The translations under genes and the position numbers were made by a program. Under the pieces are notes generated by a model that was not told the origin of the DNA, searched no databases, and was given only the letters and a program-made list of their open reading frames with translations. This document shows positions 7,485 through 16,144 of a DNA stretch of 32,307 bases, one piece after another. How positions within the stretch are numbered: position 1 is the first letter of the stretch; the number at the start of each line of letters is the position of its first letter. Source of the DNA: Pedobacter psychrotolerans (GTDB lineage: Bacteria; Bacteroidota; Bacteroidia; Sphingobacteriales; Sphingobacteriaceae); assembly GCF_004340665.1 (NCBI RefSeq), contig NZ_SLWO01000007.1:1-32307 (forward strand), given 5' to 3'.

Positions 7485-8462
7485 ATGAACGATAATAAAA
7501 AGAAAATAACAGTCGGCATTTTCATTGCCATAGGCATACTGATATTTGTGGTGGCAATCTTCACCCTCGGCAGTCAAAAGAAAACCTTTGTTAAAAGTTT
7601 TACCCTTAATGTTGTATTTAATGATATTCAAGGACTAAAAAAAGGAAACAATGTTTGGTTTTCTGGTGTTAAAATCGGAACAATCAAAAAAATTGATTTC
7701 TTTGGTACCTCACAGGTAAAGGTTGCCTTAAGTATTGAAGAAGATGTACACAAATATATTCACAAGGATGCAGGAGCCAGTATTGGTGCTGATGGATTGA
7801 TTGGAAATAAAATTGTGGTACTTACAGGGGGTAATCCAAAATTTCCATTTGTAGAAGATGGCGATATGTTAAAGGTGAACAATTCACTTTCTACTGATGA
7901 TATTATGAAAACGCTTCAGGTAAATAATAAAAACCTGGTGGATGTTACTTCTGATTTCAAATTGCTTTCCCACAATTTGGTAGAAGGCAAAGGCGCAGCA
8001 GGCGCATTGCTTTCTGATGAACAATTGGCACAAAATTTTAAATCTATGGTGGCTAACCTAAATAAAACTTCTTTAGCTACATCAAAAATGGCTTTGGAGC
8101 TAAACACTTTCGGAAAAACATTGAATAATAAAAATGGATTAGTCAATAAGATGATGACAGATACAGCTGTTTTTGCAAAGTTGGAAAGATCATCACAAAG
8201 CCTTCAAAAACTAACACAATCTGCATCAGTTATGGCTGCTAACCTAGAAGCCGCATCAGGCAAACTCAAAACATCTGATAATGCTGCCGGCTTGTTATTA
8301 AATGACGCTGCAACCGCACAACAGGTGAAATCGATAATGGTTAATCTCGAAAAAAGCAGTAAAAAACTAGATGAAGATCTGGAAGCTTTACAGAGTAACT
8401 TCCTACTGCGTGGTTTCTTTAAAAAGAGAGCTAAAGATTCGCTTAAGAGACAACAACAATAG
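7485..8462 (+). CDS. mlaD: MlaD-family MCE-domain substrate-binding protein
   Basis: A 325-residue membrane-anchored periplasmic protein. One N-terminal transmembrane segment (about residues 8-29, VGIFIAIGILIFVVAIFTLG) is followed by a single MCE domain (about 38-117, with FNDIQGLKKGNNVWFSGVKIGTI and ending in GADGLIGNKIVVLTGG). MCE domains form hexameric rings that pass lipids between the membranes. The remaining 200 residues are helical, rich in Ser, Ala, Asn and Lys with heptad-like spacing, longer than the tail of E. coli MlaD and typical of Bacteroidota homologues. The last gene of the operon: a strong hairpin terminator follows 15 bp later. No MlaA, MlaB or MlaC is in the window. Confidence 0.94.
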   Translation: MNDNKKKITVGIFIAIGILIFVVAIFTLGSQKKTFVKSFTLNVVFNDIQGLKKGNNVWFSGVKIGTIKKIDFFGTSQVKVALSIEEDVHKYIHKDAGASIGADGLIGNKIVVLTGGNPKFPFVEDGDMLKVNNSLSTDDIMKTLQVNNKNLVDVTSDFKLLSHNLVEGKGAAGALLSDEQLAQNFKSMVANLNKTSLATSKMALELNTFGKTLNNKNGLVNKMMTDTAVFAKLERSSQSLQKLTQSASVMAANLEAASGKLKTSDNAAGLLLNDAATAQQVKSIMVNLEKSSKKLDEDLEALQSNFLLRGFFKKRAKDSLKRQQQ

Positions 8463-8476
8463 GTTTATCATCATAA

Positions 8477-8517
8477 AAAAATGCATTCAATTCTAGATAC
8501 GAATTGGATGCATTTTT
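8477..8517 (+). terminator. Terminator of the Mla operon
   Basis: A 17-bp stem with one G-T wobble (8477-8493 with 8501-8517), a 7-nt loop (TAGATAC) and a T5 end. It begins 15 bp after the mlaD stop. Confidence 0.85.
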
Positions 8518-8647
8518 ATTTTATAGAAATTCAGTTCAAAGTCATGATAGTAACCAAAACTTGCACAGCAGCCTTGAATGTTGTATATTATCGAAAACAC
8601 CACATTAACACTTCTCAAAACTTTATCATTCACTAATAATTAAAAAT

Positions 8648-9217
8648 TTGGCATTAAAAAAAGCAGGATTTAACAGAGGGCCACGCTTACCCTTCAGAAA
8701 GAAAGAAGCAGAACATAAAATTAATCAGTTAATTACTGCTACAGAAGTAAGATTAACTGGAGAAAATGTAGAAACGGCAATTTATCCGATAGCCGAAGCA
8801 TTAAAAATGGCAGAAGAACAAGGACTTGATCTTGTTGAAATTTCACCCAATGCGGTACCGCCAGTTTGTCGAATTGTTGATTACAGCAAGTTTCTTTATG
8901 AACAAAAAAAGAAGCAGAAAGAGATCAAATCAAAAGCTAAACAAACCATCATTAAAGATATCAGGTTCGGTCCAAATACAGATGATCATGATTTTCAATT
9001 TAAACTTAAACATGCTATATCCTTCCTTGAAAGTGGAGAAAAGGTTCGGGCATTTGTACATTTTAAAGGAAGATCAATTGTTTACAAAGATCAGGGAGAA
9101 ATCTTATTATTAAGATTCGCACAGGGTTTGGAAGATGTTGGAAAAGTTGAATTACTTCCAAAATTAGAAGGCAAGAGAATGTTCCTCACGCTGGCACCTA
9201 AGGCTGGAAAGAAATAA
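8648..9217 (+). CDS. infC: Translation initiation factor IF-3
   Basis: A 189-residue two-domain IF-3. The N-domain carries LITATEVRLTGEN and ALKMAEEQGLDLVEISPNAVPPVCRI, then the lysine-rich linker YEQKKKQKEIKSKAK, then the C-domain KDIRFGPNTDDHDFQFKLKHA and KVRAFVHFKGR. It binds the 30S subunit, prevents premature 50S joining and rejects non-AUG starts. No ATG fits: the frame opens with TTG at 8648 (protein MALKKAGF...), and an in-frame ATT lies at 8639, so the true start is non-AUG either way. In E. coli the infC start is AUU and serves autoregulation. The usual followers rpmI and rplT are absent here; a minus-strand gene comes next. It may therefore be a second copy or a relocated one. Confidence 0.95.
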   Translation: MALKKAGFNRGPRLPFRKKEAEHKINQLITATEVRLTGENVETAIYPIAEALKMAEEQGLDLVEISPNAVPPVCRIVDYSKFLYEQKKKQKEIKSKAKQTIIKDIRFGPNTDDHDFQFKLKHAISFLESGEKVRAFVHFKGRSIVYKDQGEILLLRFAQGLEDVGKVELLPKLEGKRMFLTLAPKAGKK

Positions 9218-9247
9218 TAACTGTTGAAGGATTTCCTATAATATAAT

Positions 9248-9284
9248 TTTGATCTGATGTCCGTTTGTCTGGCATCAGATCAAA
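9248..9284. terminator. Hairpin after infC, possible terminator
   Basis: A perfect 12-bp stem (TTTGATCTGATG, 9248-9259, with CATCAGATCAAA, 9273-9284) and a 13-nt loop, 31 bp after infC. There is no clean U run after the stem on the plus strand, so termination is likely but not certain. Confidence 0.5.
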
Positions 9285-9341
9285 TCTGAGATGCTGTTTT
9301 ATTTTACCAACAACAAATTATCAAAAATGTGAGGCATTGAC

Positions 9342-9776
9342 TTATCTCTTTTTGATTCTCGATGGATCATAATGAAGCCCAGGAGATAGCCAATACAACA
9401 ATACTAAGCGAGAGTAACGATAATTGAAAGGTGAGAATATCAGTACCCCTGCAAAAATGATGGCTACAAAATACCATAGGTTTTCATAAACAATATCAAG
9501 TCCCAATACATAAGCGGCTACACCAAGAAAAATAATTTCAGCTACATTCATGGCATAGCTTACAAACATTGAAACATAAAAATATCCGGGCTCCCGCTCA
9601 AACTTCAGGTCACAGACTTCACATACATCCTTCATTTTCTGAATCTTAAATCCATACATCGCCCCAGTGAATATAGAACCTATGCGACACCTTGGACATT
9701 TGGCATTGATAAACCCAGACCACTCAGAAACTCTTAATTCGGTATTGTTTTGTTTTCCTAATTCCGCTTTATCCAT
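9342..9776 (-). CDS. DUF983 family membrane protein
   Basis: A 144-residue protein with a cytoplasmic zinc-ribbon-like head, CPRC (27-30) and CEVC (52-55), followed by the conserved FEREPGYFYVSMFVSYA and two hydrophobic hairpins (about 66-95 and 103-135). This arrangement, two CxxC pairs then EPGYF.GAM/SMF, defines DUF983, widespread in Bacteroidota and alpha-proteobacteria. The function is unknown; the four cysteines suggest metal binding. It is monocistronic, convergent with infC. Confidence 0.9.
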   Translation of the reverse strand: MDKAELGKQNNTELRVSEWSGFINAKCPRCRIGSIFTGAMYGFKIQKMKDVCEVCDLKFEREPGYFYVSMFVSYAMNVAEIIFLGVAAYVLGLDIVYENLWYFVAIIFAGVLIFSPFNYRYSRLVLLYWLSPGLHYDPSRIKKR

Positions 9777-10076
9777 ATTAATATGATGATTAAAATATTT
9801 AATCGAATATCATCTTAAGTTAGAACAGTAAAGATCACCATTGGTTTTTTATAATGAGTCGGCAATATCCAAGGCGAAAGAGGTAAATCCCTTAATTAGG
9901 TAATAGTTAACCATTTCTATAAACTGATTCTAGGAAATCTATTAAGAAAAATAGTTACAGAAGATCTCCATAACGCTAAATTGAGGGGAAAATTAATAGC
10001 GATTTGATTATAGATAAGTCATAATTATGGAAACTGAGTTCAAGAGCTATGCTACTCAGTTTCCGAAAATTTCTGA
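9777..10076. other. Intergenic region with one hairpin
   Basis: A 300-bp AT-rich spacer. It contains a perfect 11-bp inverted repeat (GGAAACTGAGT, 10029-10039, with ACTCAGTTTCC, 10054-10064) just after the stop of the 75-residue gene, which may end that transcript although no U run follows. Nothing else is recognised. Confidence 0.5.
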
Positions 10077-10304
10077 TTAGCGAAGATTAACTTCAAAACC
10101 GCCGTAACTTACCATATCTGCACTGTGTGCAATATTTAAATTAAGCTTAAGTTTTTCAATGACATCTTTAGCCGTTTGAATGGCCTGGTGGATATTACTC
10201 ACCCCTCTAATTTCTATACCTGATCGCATCACCTTAAATTTTGTTGGTTCGTAACGATCTATAAATTTTTGCAAGTCTTTTGCTATTGGTTTTTGTGTGC
10301 TCAT
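10077..10304 (-). CDS. Small protein of unknown function (75 aa)
   Basis: A 75-residue basic, soluble protein (MSTQKPIAKDLQKFIDRYEP...). Predicted pattern by eye: a helix at residues 6-18, two short strands (KFKVMRSGIEIRGV), a helix at about 38-54 (IHQAIQTAKDVIEKLKL) and a final strand (SYGGFEVNLR). That is compatible with a small alpha/beta domain, but I do not recognise a family. No signal peptide, membrane segment or cysteine. It stands alone, with a hairpin after the stop. It is judged a real gene from the good coding pattern and isolation rather than from homology. Confidence 0.65.
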   Translation of the reverse strand: MSTQKPIAKDLQKFIDRYEPTKFKVMRSGIEIRGVSNIHQAIQTAKDVIEKLKLNLNIAHSADMVSYGGFEVNLR

Positions 10305-10467
10305 TGAATATACTTTCTATTAAGAAGCACATTCAAACTAAAATTGTTTTATAATTCAAGTAAATGCTTACAACATTTAAGTGGTAAGACCGTAGAATCA
10401 AACTCCTTTCCTTTTTTACAATGAGGGACTTGGGGCGGTTAAATGATATATCGTTATTAAAAGCATT

Positions 10468-10511
10468 CCCCCCTATCCGCCTAACGGTACCTTTTCTTTG
10501 AAAAGGAAAAT
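10468..10511. repeat. REP-like hairpin element, copy A
   Basis: Contains CCCCTATCCGCCTAACGG, then a hairpin CCTTTTC-TTT-GAAAAGG. It is the same element as copy B at 10597-10636, with compensating changes that keep both stems. Confidence 0.6.
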
Positions 10512-10596
10512 ACGAAAGAAAAACAAATTCCACTTGGAGAATCGTCATTCCGACAGTAGTGGAGGAATCTTTGAACCTTGCATACAAATTGATAAA

Positions 10597-10636
10597 CCCC
10601 TATCCGCCTGGCGGCAGCTTTCCCCTGAAAGGGAAA
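10597..10636. repeat. REP-like hairpin element, copy B
   Basis: CCCCTATCCGCCTGGCGG, with the palindrome CCGCC-T-GGCGG, followed by the second stem TTTCCC/GGGAAA. It shares its opening and layout with copy A. Between the copies lies a further short inverted motif (ATTCC ... GGAAT, about 10549-10568). Such extragenic repeats occur in many copies in Pedobacter-like genomes; that is general knowledge, not tested here. Confidence 0.6.
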
Positions 10637-10763
10637 TGGATGAGAAATAACTTTTCTCGAAACTAACCTATCGGTTAATCGTTGTTGCTAATCTTTTTCG
10701 TTTTTAACCAGGATGAATGAAAATAATGATTTAATCGCCATCATAAACAACAACTGCTTTGAG

Positions 10764-10810
10764 ATTATATAAACCTATAAGGTCTTAAAGACCTTATAGG
10801 TTTATATAAT
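10764..10810. terminator. Perfect 23-bp-arm palindrome at the phytase stop
   Basis: Two perfect 23-nt arms (10764-10786 and 10788-10810) around one central A, with the core AAACCTATAAGGTCTT. The right arm ends on the first base of the phytase stop codon. It probably forms the transcript end of the phytate operon, although no U run follows on the minus strand. It may also be an extragenic repeat family member. Confidence 0.7.
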
Positions 10811-11886
10811 TAACGATTCACCTCTAGTTTTTTACCAGCTAAATCTTCCCAACGGTAAAAATGAAAGGTTTTGTCGTCACTCATAGCCACTAGCAAACCA
10901 TGTTTAAAATCAGCATCTAAAGGCACAGAAACCACATCTATCCCATCGGTTTGGTTGGCTGAATATTTTATAGTGGTTAACAGCGGGTGCTGATTTGGAG
11001 CTCCATCTTTACCCGTTCTACCATATACCTTCAACTGCCTGGCACCTTGATCAGATACCAATATATAGCCCTTATTTCCAGTGGATTTATAAATGGCAAT
11101 ACCTTCATTATCTACCGCAAAATCACCCTGCCCAAAAAGCGCCAGTTCCTGGTTGCCCTTTGCCGGGTCTGCGTAGTATTTCCGCACGCCAAACTGTTCA
11201 TCGCAGTAATACACAAAACCTAACTCATTATCTACAGCAATAGCCTCAATTTCTTTTTTGCCGCTATAGCTTCCAAACTTTCGAACTAAATTCGCCTTCA
11301 CATTACCCTTTCCATCATCTGTTAATAGGTATTGCCATAAATACCCACCCTCTTTCGGACCAGATTTACGGCCAACAATGGCATAAATTTGCCCTTTAGG
11401 ATCGGTATACATCGAAATCCCCATCAGGTCGCGAAACTCGGTTCCAGTTTCACCAACAAAAACCGGGATGCCGCCCCCGTCAACAGGTTTCATATCAGGC
11501 AAACTGTAAATCCGCAATTTATGTGTATAGCGTTCAGTGGTTACGGCAATATCAGTTTTTTTACCCCCAAGGTTTAAACCATAGGCGATATCAACATTAT
11601 CAGGCCGTTTTAACCCTTTAACAGTTTTCGATTTTATCATTTTTCCTTTCAGGTCGAAAACATACAATCCGCCGTTGGTATCTTTATCCGTACCAATCAC
11701 TAAAGATTGAGCTGGATCAGCCGGGTTCACCCAAATAGCCGGGTCATCGGTATCAAAATCAACAGGATCAGATACGTATAAAGGTTTTACTTCATTATTA
11801 TTGATTTGCTGTGCCCCACCATTACAAGAAATGGTTAAGCTTAACACCGCAACCGAAGCGATGTAAATCAGTTTTATATGCTTCAT
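10810..11886 (-). CDS. Beta-propeller phytase, lipoprotein
   Basis: A 358-residue 3-phytase of the beta-propeller (BPP) family, a calcium-dependent enzyme that removes phosphates from phytate (myo-inositol hexakisphosphate). The N-terminus is a lipoprotein signal with lipobox LTISC (Cys21). Family landmarks: DDPAIWVNP (47-55), the D-K-x-G/N stretch TDKDTNGGLYVFDL, KRPDNVDIAYG, and further down EIEAIAVDNELGFVYYCDEQ and NEGIAIY, the blades that carry calcium-binding Asp/Glu residues. Length fits a single propeller domain. Four bases separate it from the beta-helix lipoprotein gene upstream; it is the last gene of the receptor-lipoprotein-phytase operon and ends in the palindrome. Confidence 0.94.
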   Translation of the reverse strand: MKHIKLIYIASVAVLSLTISCNGGAQQINNNEVKPLYVSDPVDFDTDDPAIWVNPADPAQSLVIGTDKDTNGGLYVFDLKGKMIKSKTVKGLKRPDNVDIAYGLNLGGKKTDIAVTTERYTHKLRIYSLPDMKPVDGGGIPVFVGETGTEFRDLMGISMYTDPKGQIYAIVGRKSGPKEGGYLWQYLLTDDGKGNVKANLVRKFGSYSGKKEIEAIAVDNELGFVYYCDEQFGVRKYYADPAKGNQELALFGQGDFAVDNEGIAIYKSTGNKGYILVSDQGARQLKVYGRTGKDGAPNQHPLLTTIKYSANQTDGIDVVSVPLDADFKHGLLVAMSDDKTFHFYRWEDLAGKKLEVNR

Positions 11887-11890
11887 TTTA

Positions 11891-13147
11891 TTATTTTATG
11901 CCATATGCACCAATAAACGTAGATGGTGCTGGTGAAGTGTAAGTGATACCGTTTTTCATGACAATACCTGCCTGATGGTGACGGGTAAAGTTGGTGATTC
12001 CTTTGCTTAAAGCTGGTGAATTTCCCTGCAGATGGAAATCCCAGGCGGTATTAAAATCAGCATTGCTTGTTGACGTGTTTAATGGATAATTCACAAATTT
12101 AGGGTCGTTATCGCCCGCAACAGTTCCAATTACATCATTTTTACCTCCAACAATATCGCCTTTAGGCTGAAACTGATTTACCGTAACCTGATCAAAACCA
12201 TAATACCAGTTATTGCTGTATGCAGAACGAGCATCTTCTGGCTTTTTCGGATCTCTTTTGACACCAAAACGGGTATTTGCAAAGAGGTTATTGTACAAAT
12301 CTGCACGCACAGTACTTTCCAGCCATACTGAACCACCTTTTGCGGTTGGTCTTCTCCAGCCGGTATTTACCATGGTATTGTTATAGGCAATGATATAGGT
12401 TTGTGGTACCTTATCACCCGTATTGGAAAGTTTTAAGGCGTTGGTATTGGTGCTGTAAATCAAATTATAAGCAATATCTGCCAAACATCCCGATTTAAAG
12501 TTCATGGCCTCTCCACCAGTTACGCCAGTAGTGTAGAAGACATTGTTTGCAAAAATAATTTTTCCACCTTCAATATAGGTACAATCTTCCTGAAGGTTTC
12601 TGAACACGCTATTTTGCACCACCAGTTTGCCTTTGGCATTAGCAAACCATAATGCAGGGAGATTTTCACCCGCTACGGCTTTATAAAGTCCCATTTTTAC
12701 AGAGGTTGATGCATCAGAAGTGGTTGAACCTGCATATTCGATAATGGTATGATCAAGTACCAGTTCCTCACAGGTTGGTCCGGCCAGTATGCCGCCCCAG
12801 AGTTTACCAAATTTCTTCTGTGGTGTTTTGTAGAATTCATTTACGGTAAATTTAATCGGGTTATCTGCCGTTCCTAAAGCATATAAATTTCCTTTTACCA
12901 CAATTTCGGGTTTGGCCAAAGTATCCATTAAAATGGTTACGCCTTCTTCAATGGTGAGCGATTTGCCCTCAGGAATAATGATATCCCCTTTAATTACCTG
13001 CGTACTTCCTTTTGCCCAGACACCTGAAACTTCCCCAATGGCCGAACCATCAACAACGGAAGTATCTACATCAATATTGGCCTTTTCACATCCCGAAAGG
13101 GCCAGTACCAAAAGGATGAATAATTTAAAAATCTGATTCGATTTCAT
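11891..13147 (-). CDS. Beta-helix surface lipoprotein of the phytase operon
   Basis: A 418-residue protein with a lipoprotein signal, MKSNQIFKLFILLVLALSGC (Cys20). The body has the rungs of a right-handed parallel beta-helix: an opening SLTIEEGVTILMD, then repeated short units such as LVLDHTIIEYAG, LVVQNSVFRNL, IIFANNVFYTTG, ADIAYNLIYSTNTNALKLSNTG and ADLYNNLFANTRFGV. The fold occurs in polysaccharide-active and adhesive proteins, but no catalytic residues can be assigned. It sits between the receptor (22 bp) and the phytase (4 bp), the place where a SusD-like binding lipoprotein would stand in a glycan locus. It may capture or present phytate-containing material at the cell surface; that role is inference. 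Confidence 0.85.
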   Translation of the reverse strand: MKSNQIFKLFILLVLALSGCEKANIDVDTSVVDGSAIGEVSGVWAKGSTQVIKGDIIIPEGKSLTIEEGVTILMDTLAKPEIVVKGNLYALGTADNPIKFTVNEFYKTPQKKFGKLWGGILAGPTCEELVLDHTIIEYAGSTTSDASTSVKMGLYKAVAGENLPALWFANAKGKLVVQNSVFRNLQEDCTYIEGGKIIFANNVFYTTGVTGGEAMNFKSGCLADIAYNLIYSTNTNALKLSNTGDKVPQTYIIAYNNTMVNTGWRRPTAKGGSVWLESTVRADLYNNLFANTRFGVKRDPKKPEDARSAYSNNWYYGFDQVTVNQFQPKGDIVGGKNDVIGTVAGDNDPKFVNYPLNTSTSNADFNTAWDFHLQGNSPALSKGITNFTRHHQAGIVMKNGITYTSPAPSTFIGAYGIK

Positions 13148-13169
13148 GTTTTTTGTTTTAAAATTTCGA

Positions 13170-15947
13170 TTAGTTAAACTTATATCTGAAGCCTAGTAAA
13201 TAACTCTGACCATAGTAATCACTTCTGATCAGTGTTCGCCCGTCTTTAATCAGATCTTCGTTGATTTTATCATTCTCTGGGTTGGTACCTTTAATGAATA
13301 ATTTAGTTGGTGTATTTAAAATGTTGTTCGCCTTTACAAATATGCTGATGCCACCTTTGAAACGTTTCTCTGCTGATGCATCCATCTGCACAAATCCTTC
13401 CTGCCATAAATCATTGTTGAGGAATTGTGAAACGGTATTAATTCGTGGGCCTGTATAAGCACCAGCTACCTGCGCATCCCAACCTTTTTTAGTATCCTTA
13501 AACAATAAAGAGAGGTTTCCAATATGTTCAGACTGCCCGAAAAGTGGTCTTTCCTGATCTACTGAAAGCGCCTGAATATCTCCGGTAAGCGGATCAATGC
13601 TTCGGGTTGTTTTTGGTGTAGTAATGCGAGAATGCGTATAGGTATAGTTTGCTTTTACTCCTATCTTGCTGAAATACTTGATATAATCTACCTCCGCTCC
13701 ATAGTTATGGGCTGTGCCGAAATTTCCTGGCGTATAATAAATATCCTGTCCACGAGTGGCATCAGCCTGGAAAGTATATTCAATAGGATCTTTGATCTTT
13801 TTATAAAAAGCACCAACCATAAACTGCTCTGATGCACCAGGAAAAAGCTCATAGCGTAAATCAAAGTTATCGGCCAGGGCACGTTTCAGATTTGGATTAC
13901 CTCGTTCCTGAAACTCCTCATTCACTACCTTTCCGGGTACAATTTCATAAAAACCAGGGCGGTTAAGGGCCTTGTAATAAGAGGCGTGCAATTGTGCTTT
14001 TTCTGTTAAAAAGTATTTTGCCGATAAGCTTGGTAAAACATCAGTATACACTTGTGATCCTTTTGGAAATGTTTCTCCTGCAGGGAAAAGCAAATTATAG
14101 CCCTGGTTAGTATGTTCAACTCTGGCACCACCTACCACTTCAAGCTTTGATGAGATATATTTAAACATCCCATAACCTGCACTAATTTTTTCCGATGCAT
14201 CATAGGTTAAGGGATTAGCCACTGCACCCGTTGGGTTGGTTACAATTAAATTTAAATCCGTATAGTTCTGAAAATCTACACCGTAAATACGGCCTGCATC
14301 GGCAGCACCTGGTGCGAGGGTATAATTATTGAAGAAGCTACTGCGCTGTTTATCACGATATAATCCACCAGCCATTATATCCAGCTTATCCTTTCCAATG
14401 TTAAAACGGTAAGTGAGATCTAAATAGCCTGCTAAATCTTCATCTGTATTGCGCTCCCACCTGCGGGTAACCGGAGAAGTATTTACCAAAGTTGTTCTGC
14501 TACTTTGGAAATTCTGTTCCAAGCCATTCAGGCTGATGCTGGTATTATCTGGCACATCGTTTTTGGCCGATGAATAAACCGCCGACCATTGCACCTTAAA
14601 TTTATCATCAAAGAATTTATGATCACCATGCAAGGTACTGTTGTAAATCTGTTGTTCAGTTAAACGGCTCCGGGTGTTGTAAACCAGTTCGGCATTACCA
14701 GCTGTTGGATTGTAAACACTATTGTATGTTGTGGTAACCGCATCTCTCAGCTGCTGATTTTTTAGATTAACGTAAACATTGTAAAGCGTTAACTGGTGGT
14801 TTTTATTGAAAACATAATCTACCTTTCCATGCAAACCGGTACGTTGCTGCTGCTCTGAAAATTCGCGGTAACTTTTGCTGGTAATTACGGCATAGGTATC
14901 CGTACCGGATACGGTGTTATTGTAAAAAGTACTGTTACTGCCGCGATAAGTATTTTGATAACTTCCGGCCAATACTACGCCTAACCTATTATCTAAAAAC
15001 CGCTGACTTAATGATAAACTCCCAATAAGATTCGGCGCCGGGCTTTTGTATTTATAATCTAGCGTTCCTTTAGTGAAATCGTTTTGAGTAGCATTATAGC
15101 TTTTTCCATTAAGTTCGTATGGCGATTTGTATTGAATATCTGAAGCATTATAACTCGCAAATTTCCGGTCGAAAAACAATTGGCTATAGCCAGTAGCAAT
15201 ATTGGCATTTACCTGAAACTTGCCAGGAGCATTTTTCATCACCATGTTAATCCCACCTCCAATGGCATCGCCCTCTAAATTCGGCGTAAGCGTTTTATAC
15301 ACTTCTAAACGATCAAGTAAATCAGATGGAAAAAGATCAAGTGGAACATAACGGTACTTATTATCAGGACTCGGAATTTTTACCCCATTTACTAATGTGT
15401 AATTGTATCGTTTATCCATCCCCCTCAGGATAGCATACTGTCCATCACCGTTGCTGTTTCGTTCAATGGATACTCCAGAAATACGCTGCATCACATTTGC
15501 AACCGTTAAATCTGGAGAAATTTCGATTGATTTGCCAGAAACTATATTCATAATTTGAGTGGCATTTTTCTCCAGTCTGCGAGCACCCTGATCTGTTGAG
15601 CTCACCGGATTTGATTTGATGGTTACATCATCCAGGCTCTTGGAATCACTTTCCAGATAAAACTTTAAGTGCTCATTATCTTCCTTTTCTACAGTAAAGG
15701 TTTTAGTAATGGTTTTATAGGTAATGTAACTCACACTGATGGTGGCTGAGCCTATGGCTACCGCCTTAAATTCGAAAGTTCCATCAAGGCCCGTATTGGT
15801 TACCCTCCTGGGGTTTTCCATCACCACTGTAGCACCTACAATTGCCTCTCCGGTTTGCTTATCGTAAACGTGTCCTTTTATTTTTGTTGCATTGGCTGTG
15901 CCCGCACAAAAGAGAACAAAAAACAGAATTTGTAATAGTTTATTCAT
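13170..15947 (-). CDS. TonB-dependent outer-membrane receptor
   Basis: A 925-residue receptor. A signal peptide (1-20, ending GTANA) is followed by a carboxypeptidase-regulatory-like beta-sandwich (about 22-95, KIKGHVYDKQTGEAIVGATV), then the plug (about 125-245: VANVMQRISGVSIERN, ILRGMDKRYNYTLVNGVKIP, LEVYKTLTPNLEGDAIGGGINM), and the beta-barrel to the end, which closes with an aromatic strand YLLGFRYKFN. The barrel is smaller than SusC (about 1000 residues), and no SusD follows, so this is a plain TBDR. It is the first gene of the phytase operon and probably takes up phytate or its products, energised by TonB. A CACCTTTG element near 15975-15985 resembles a -7 box, and repeated TTACA motifs lie just upstream. 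Confidence 0.95.
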   Translation of the reverse strand: MNKLLQILFFVLFCAGTANATKIKGHVYDKQTGEAIVGATVVMENPRRVTNTGLDGTFEFKAVAIGSATISVSYITYKTITKTFTVEKEDNEHLKFYLESDSKSLDDVTIKSNPVSSTDQGARRLEKNATQIMNIVSGKSIEISPDLTVANVMQRISGVSIERNSNGDGQYAILRGMDKRYNYTLVNGVKIPSPDNKYRYVPLDLFPSDLLDRLEVYKTLTPNLEGDAIGGGINMVMKNAPGKFQVNANIATGYSQLFFDRKFASYNASDIQYKSPYELNGKSYNATQNDFTKGTLDYKYKSPAPNLIGSLSLSQRFLDNRLGVVLAGSYQNTYRGSNSTFYNNTVSGTDTYAVITSKSYREFSEQQQRTGLHGKVDYVFNKNHQLTLYNVYVNLKNQQLRDAVTTTYNSVYNPTAGNAELVYNTRSRLTEQQIYNSTLHGDHKFFDDKFKVQWSAVYSSAKNDVPDNTSISLNGLEQNFQSSRTTLVNTSPVTRRWERNTDEDLAGYLDLTYRFNIGKDKLDIMAGGLYRDKQRSSFFNNYTLAPGAADAGRIYGVDFQNYTDLNLIVTNPTGAVANPLTYDASEKISAGYGMFKYISSKLEVVGGARVEHTNQGYNLLFPAGETFPKGSQVYTDVLPSLSAKYFLTEKAQLHASYYKALNRPGFYEIVPGKVVNEEFQERGNPNLKRALADNFDLRYELFPGASEQFMVGAFYKKIKDPIEYTFQADATRGQDIYYTPGNFGTAHNYGAEVDYIKYFSKIGVKANYTYTHSRITTPKTTRSIDPLTGDIQALSVDQERPLFGQSEHIGNLSLLFKDTKKGWDAQVAGAYTGPRINTVSQFLNNDLWQEGFVQMDASAEKRFKGGISIFVKANNILNTPTKLFIKGTNPENDKINEDLIKDGRTLIRSDYYGQSYLLGFRYKFN

Positions 15948-16021
15948 TGCGTTTGGTATTGTCTTTTATTATCGACGGCACAAAGGTGTATACCCGACTT
16001 TACAACAGAAAATTAATGGAG

Positions 16022-16144
16022 TTACATAAAGGCAACAGCGTTACAGCTACCATAAACCAAAAGGCAACAAGATTACATAAAACATTGATTTTCATTACAT
16101 TAATAATACTCCTAAACGCCGTTATGCTTTTATTACCGTTACAT
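16022..16144. promoter_or_regulatory. TTACA motif array upstream of the phytase operon
   Basis: Five TTACAT/TTACAG motifs lie in this spacer, at 16022, 16041, 16073, 16095 and 16139. Two of them sit in a direct repeat, AAAGGCAACA-N3-TTACA at 16028-16045 and 16060-16077, exactly 32 bp apart (about three helical turns). The inverted form TGTAACGC is at 16201-16208. It is a candidate operator for the adjacent LuxR-type regulator; binding is inferred. Confidence 0.45.

Noticed and set aside
10333..10587. Minus-strand frame of 84 codons
   Set aside because: Crosses the REP-like hairpin elements and its product looks like translated repeat sequence.
13170..15947. SusC-type receptor of a polysaccharide utilisation locus
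   Set aside because: No SusD follows, the barrel is shorter than SusC, and the operon partner is a phytase rather than a glycoside hydrolase.
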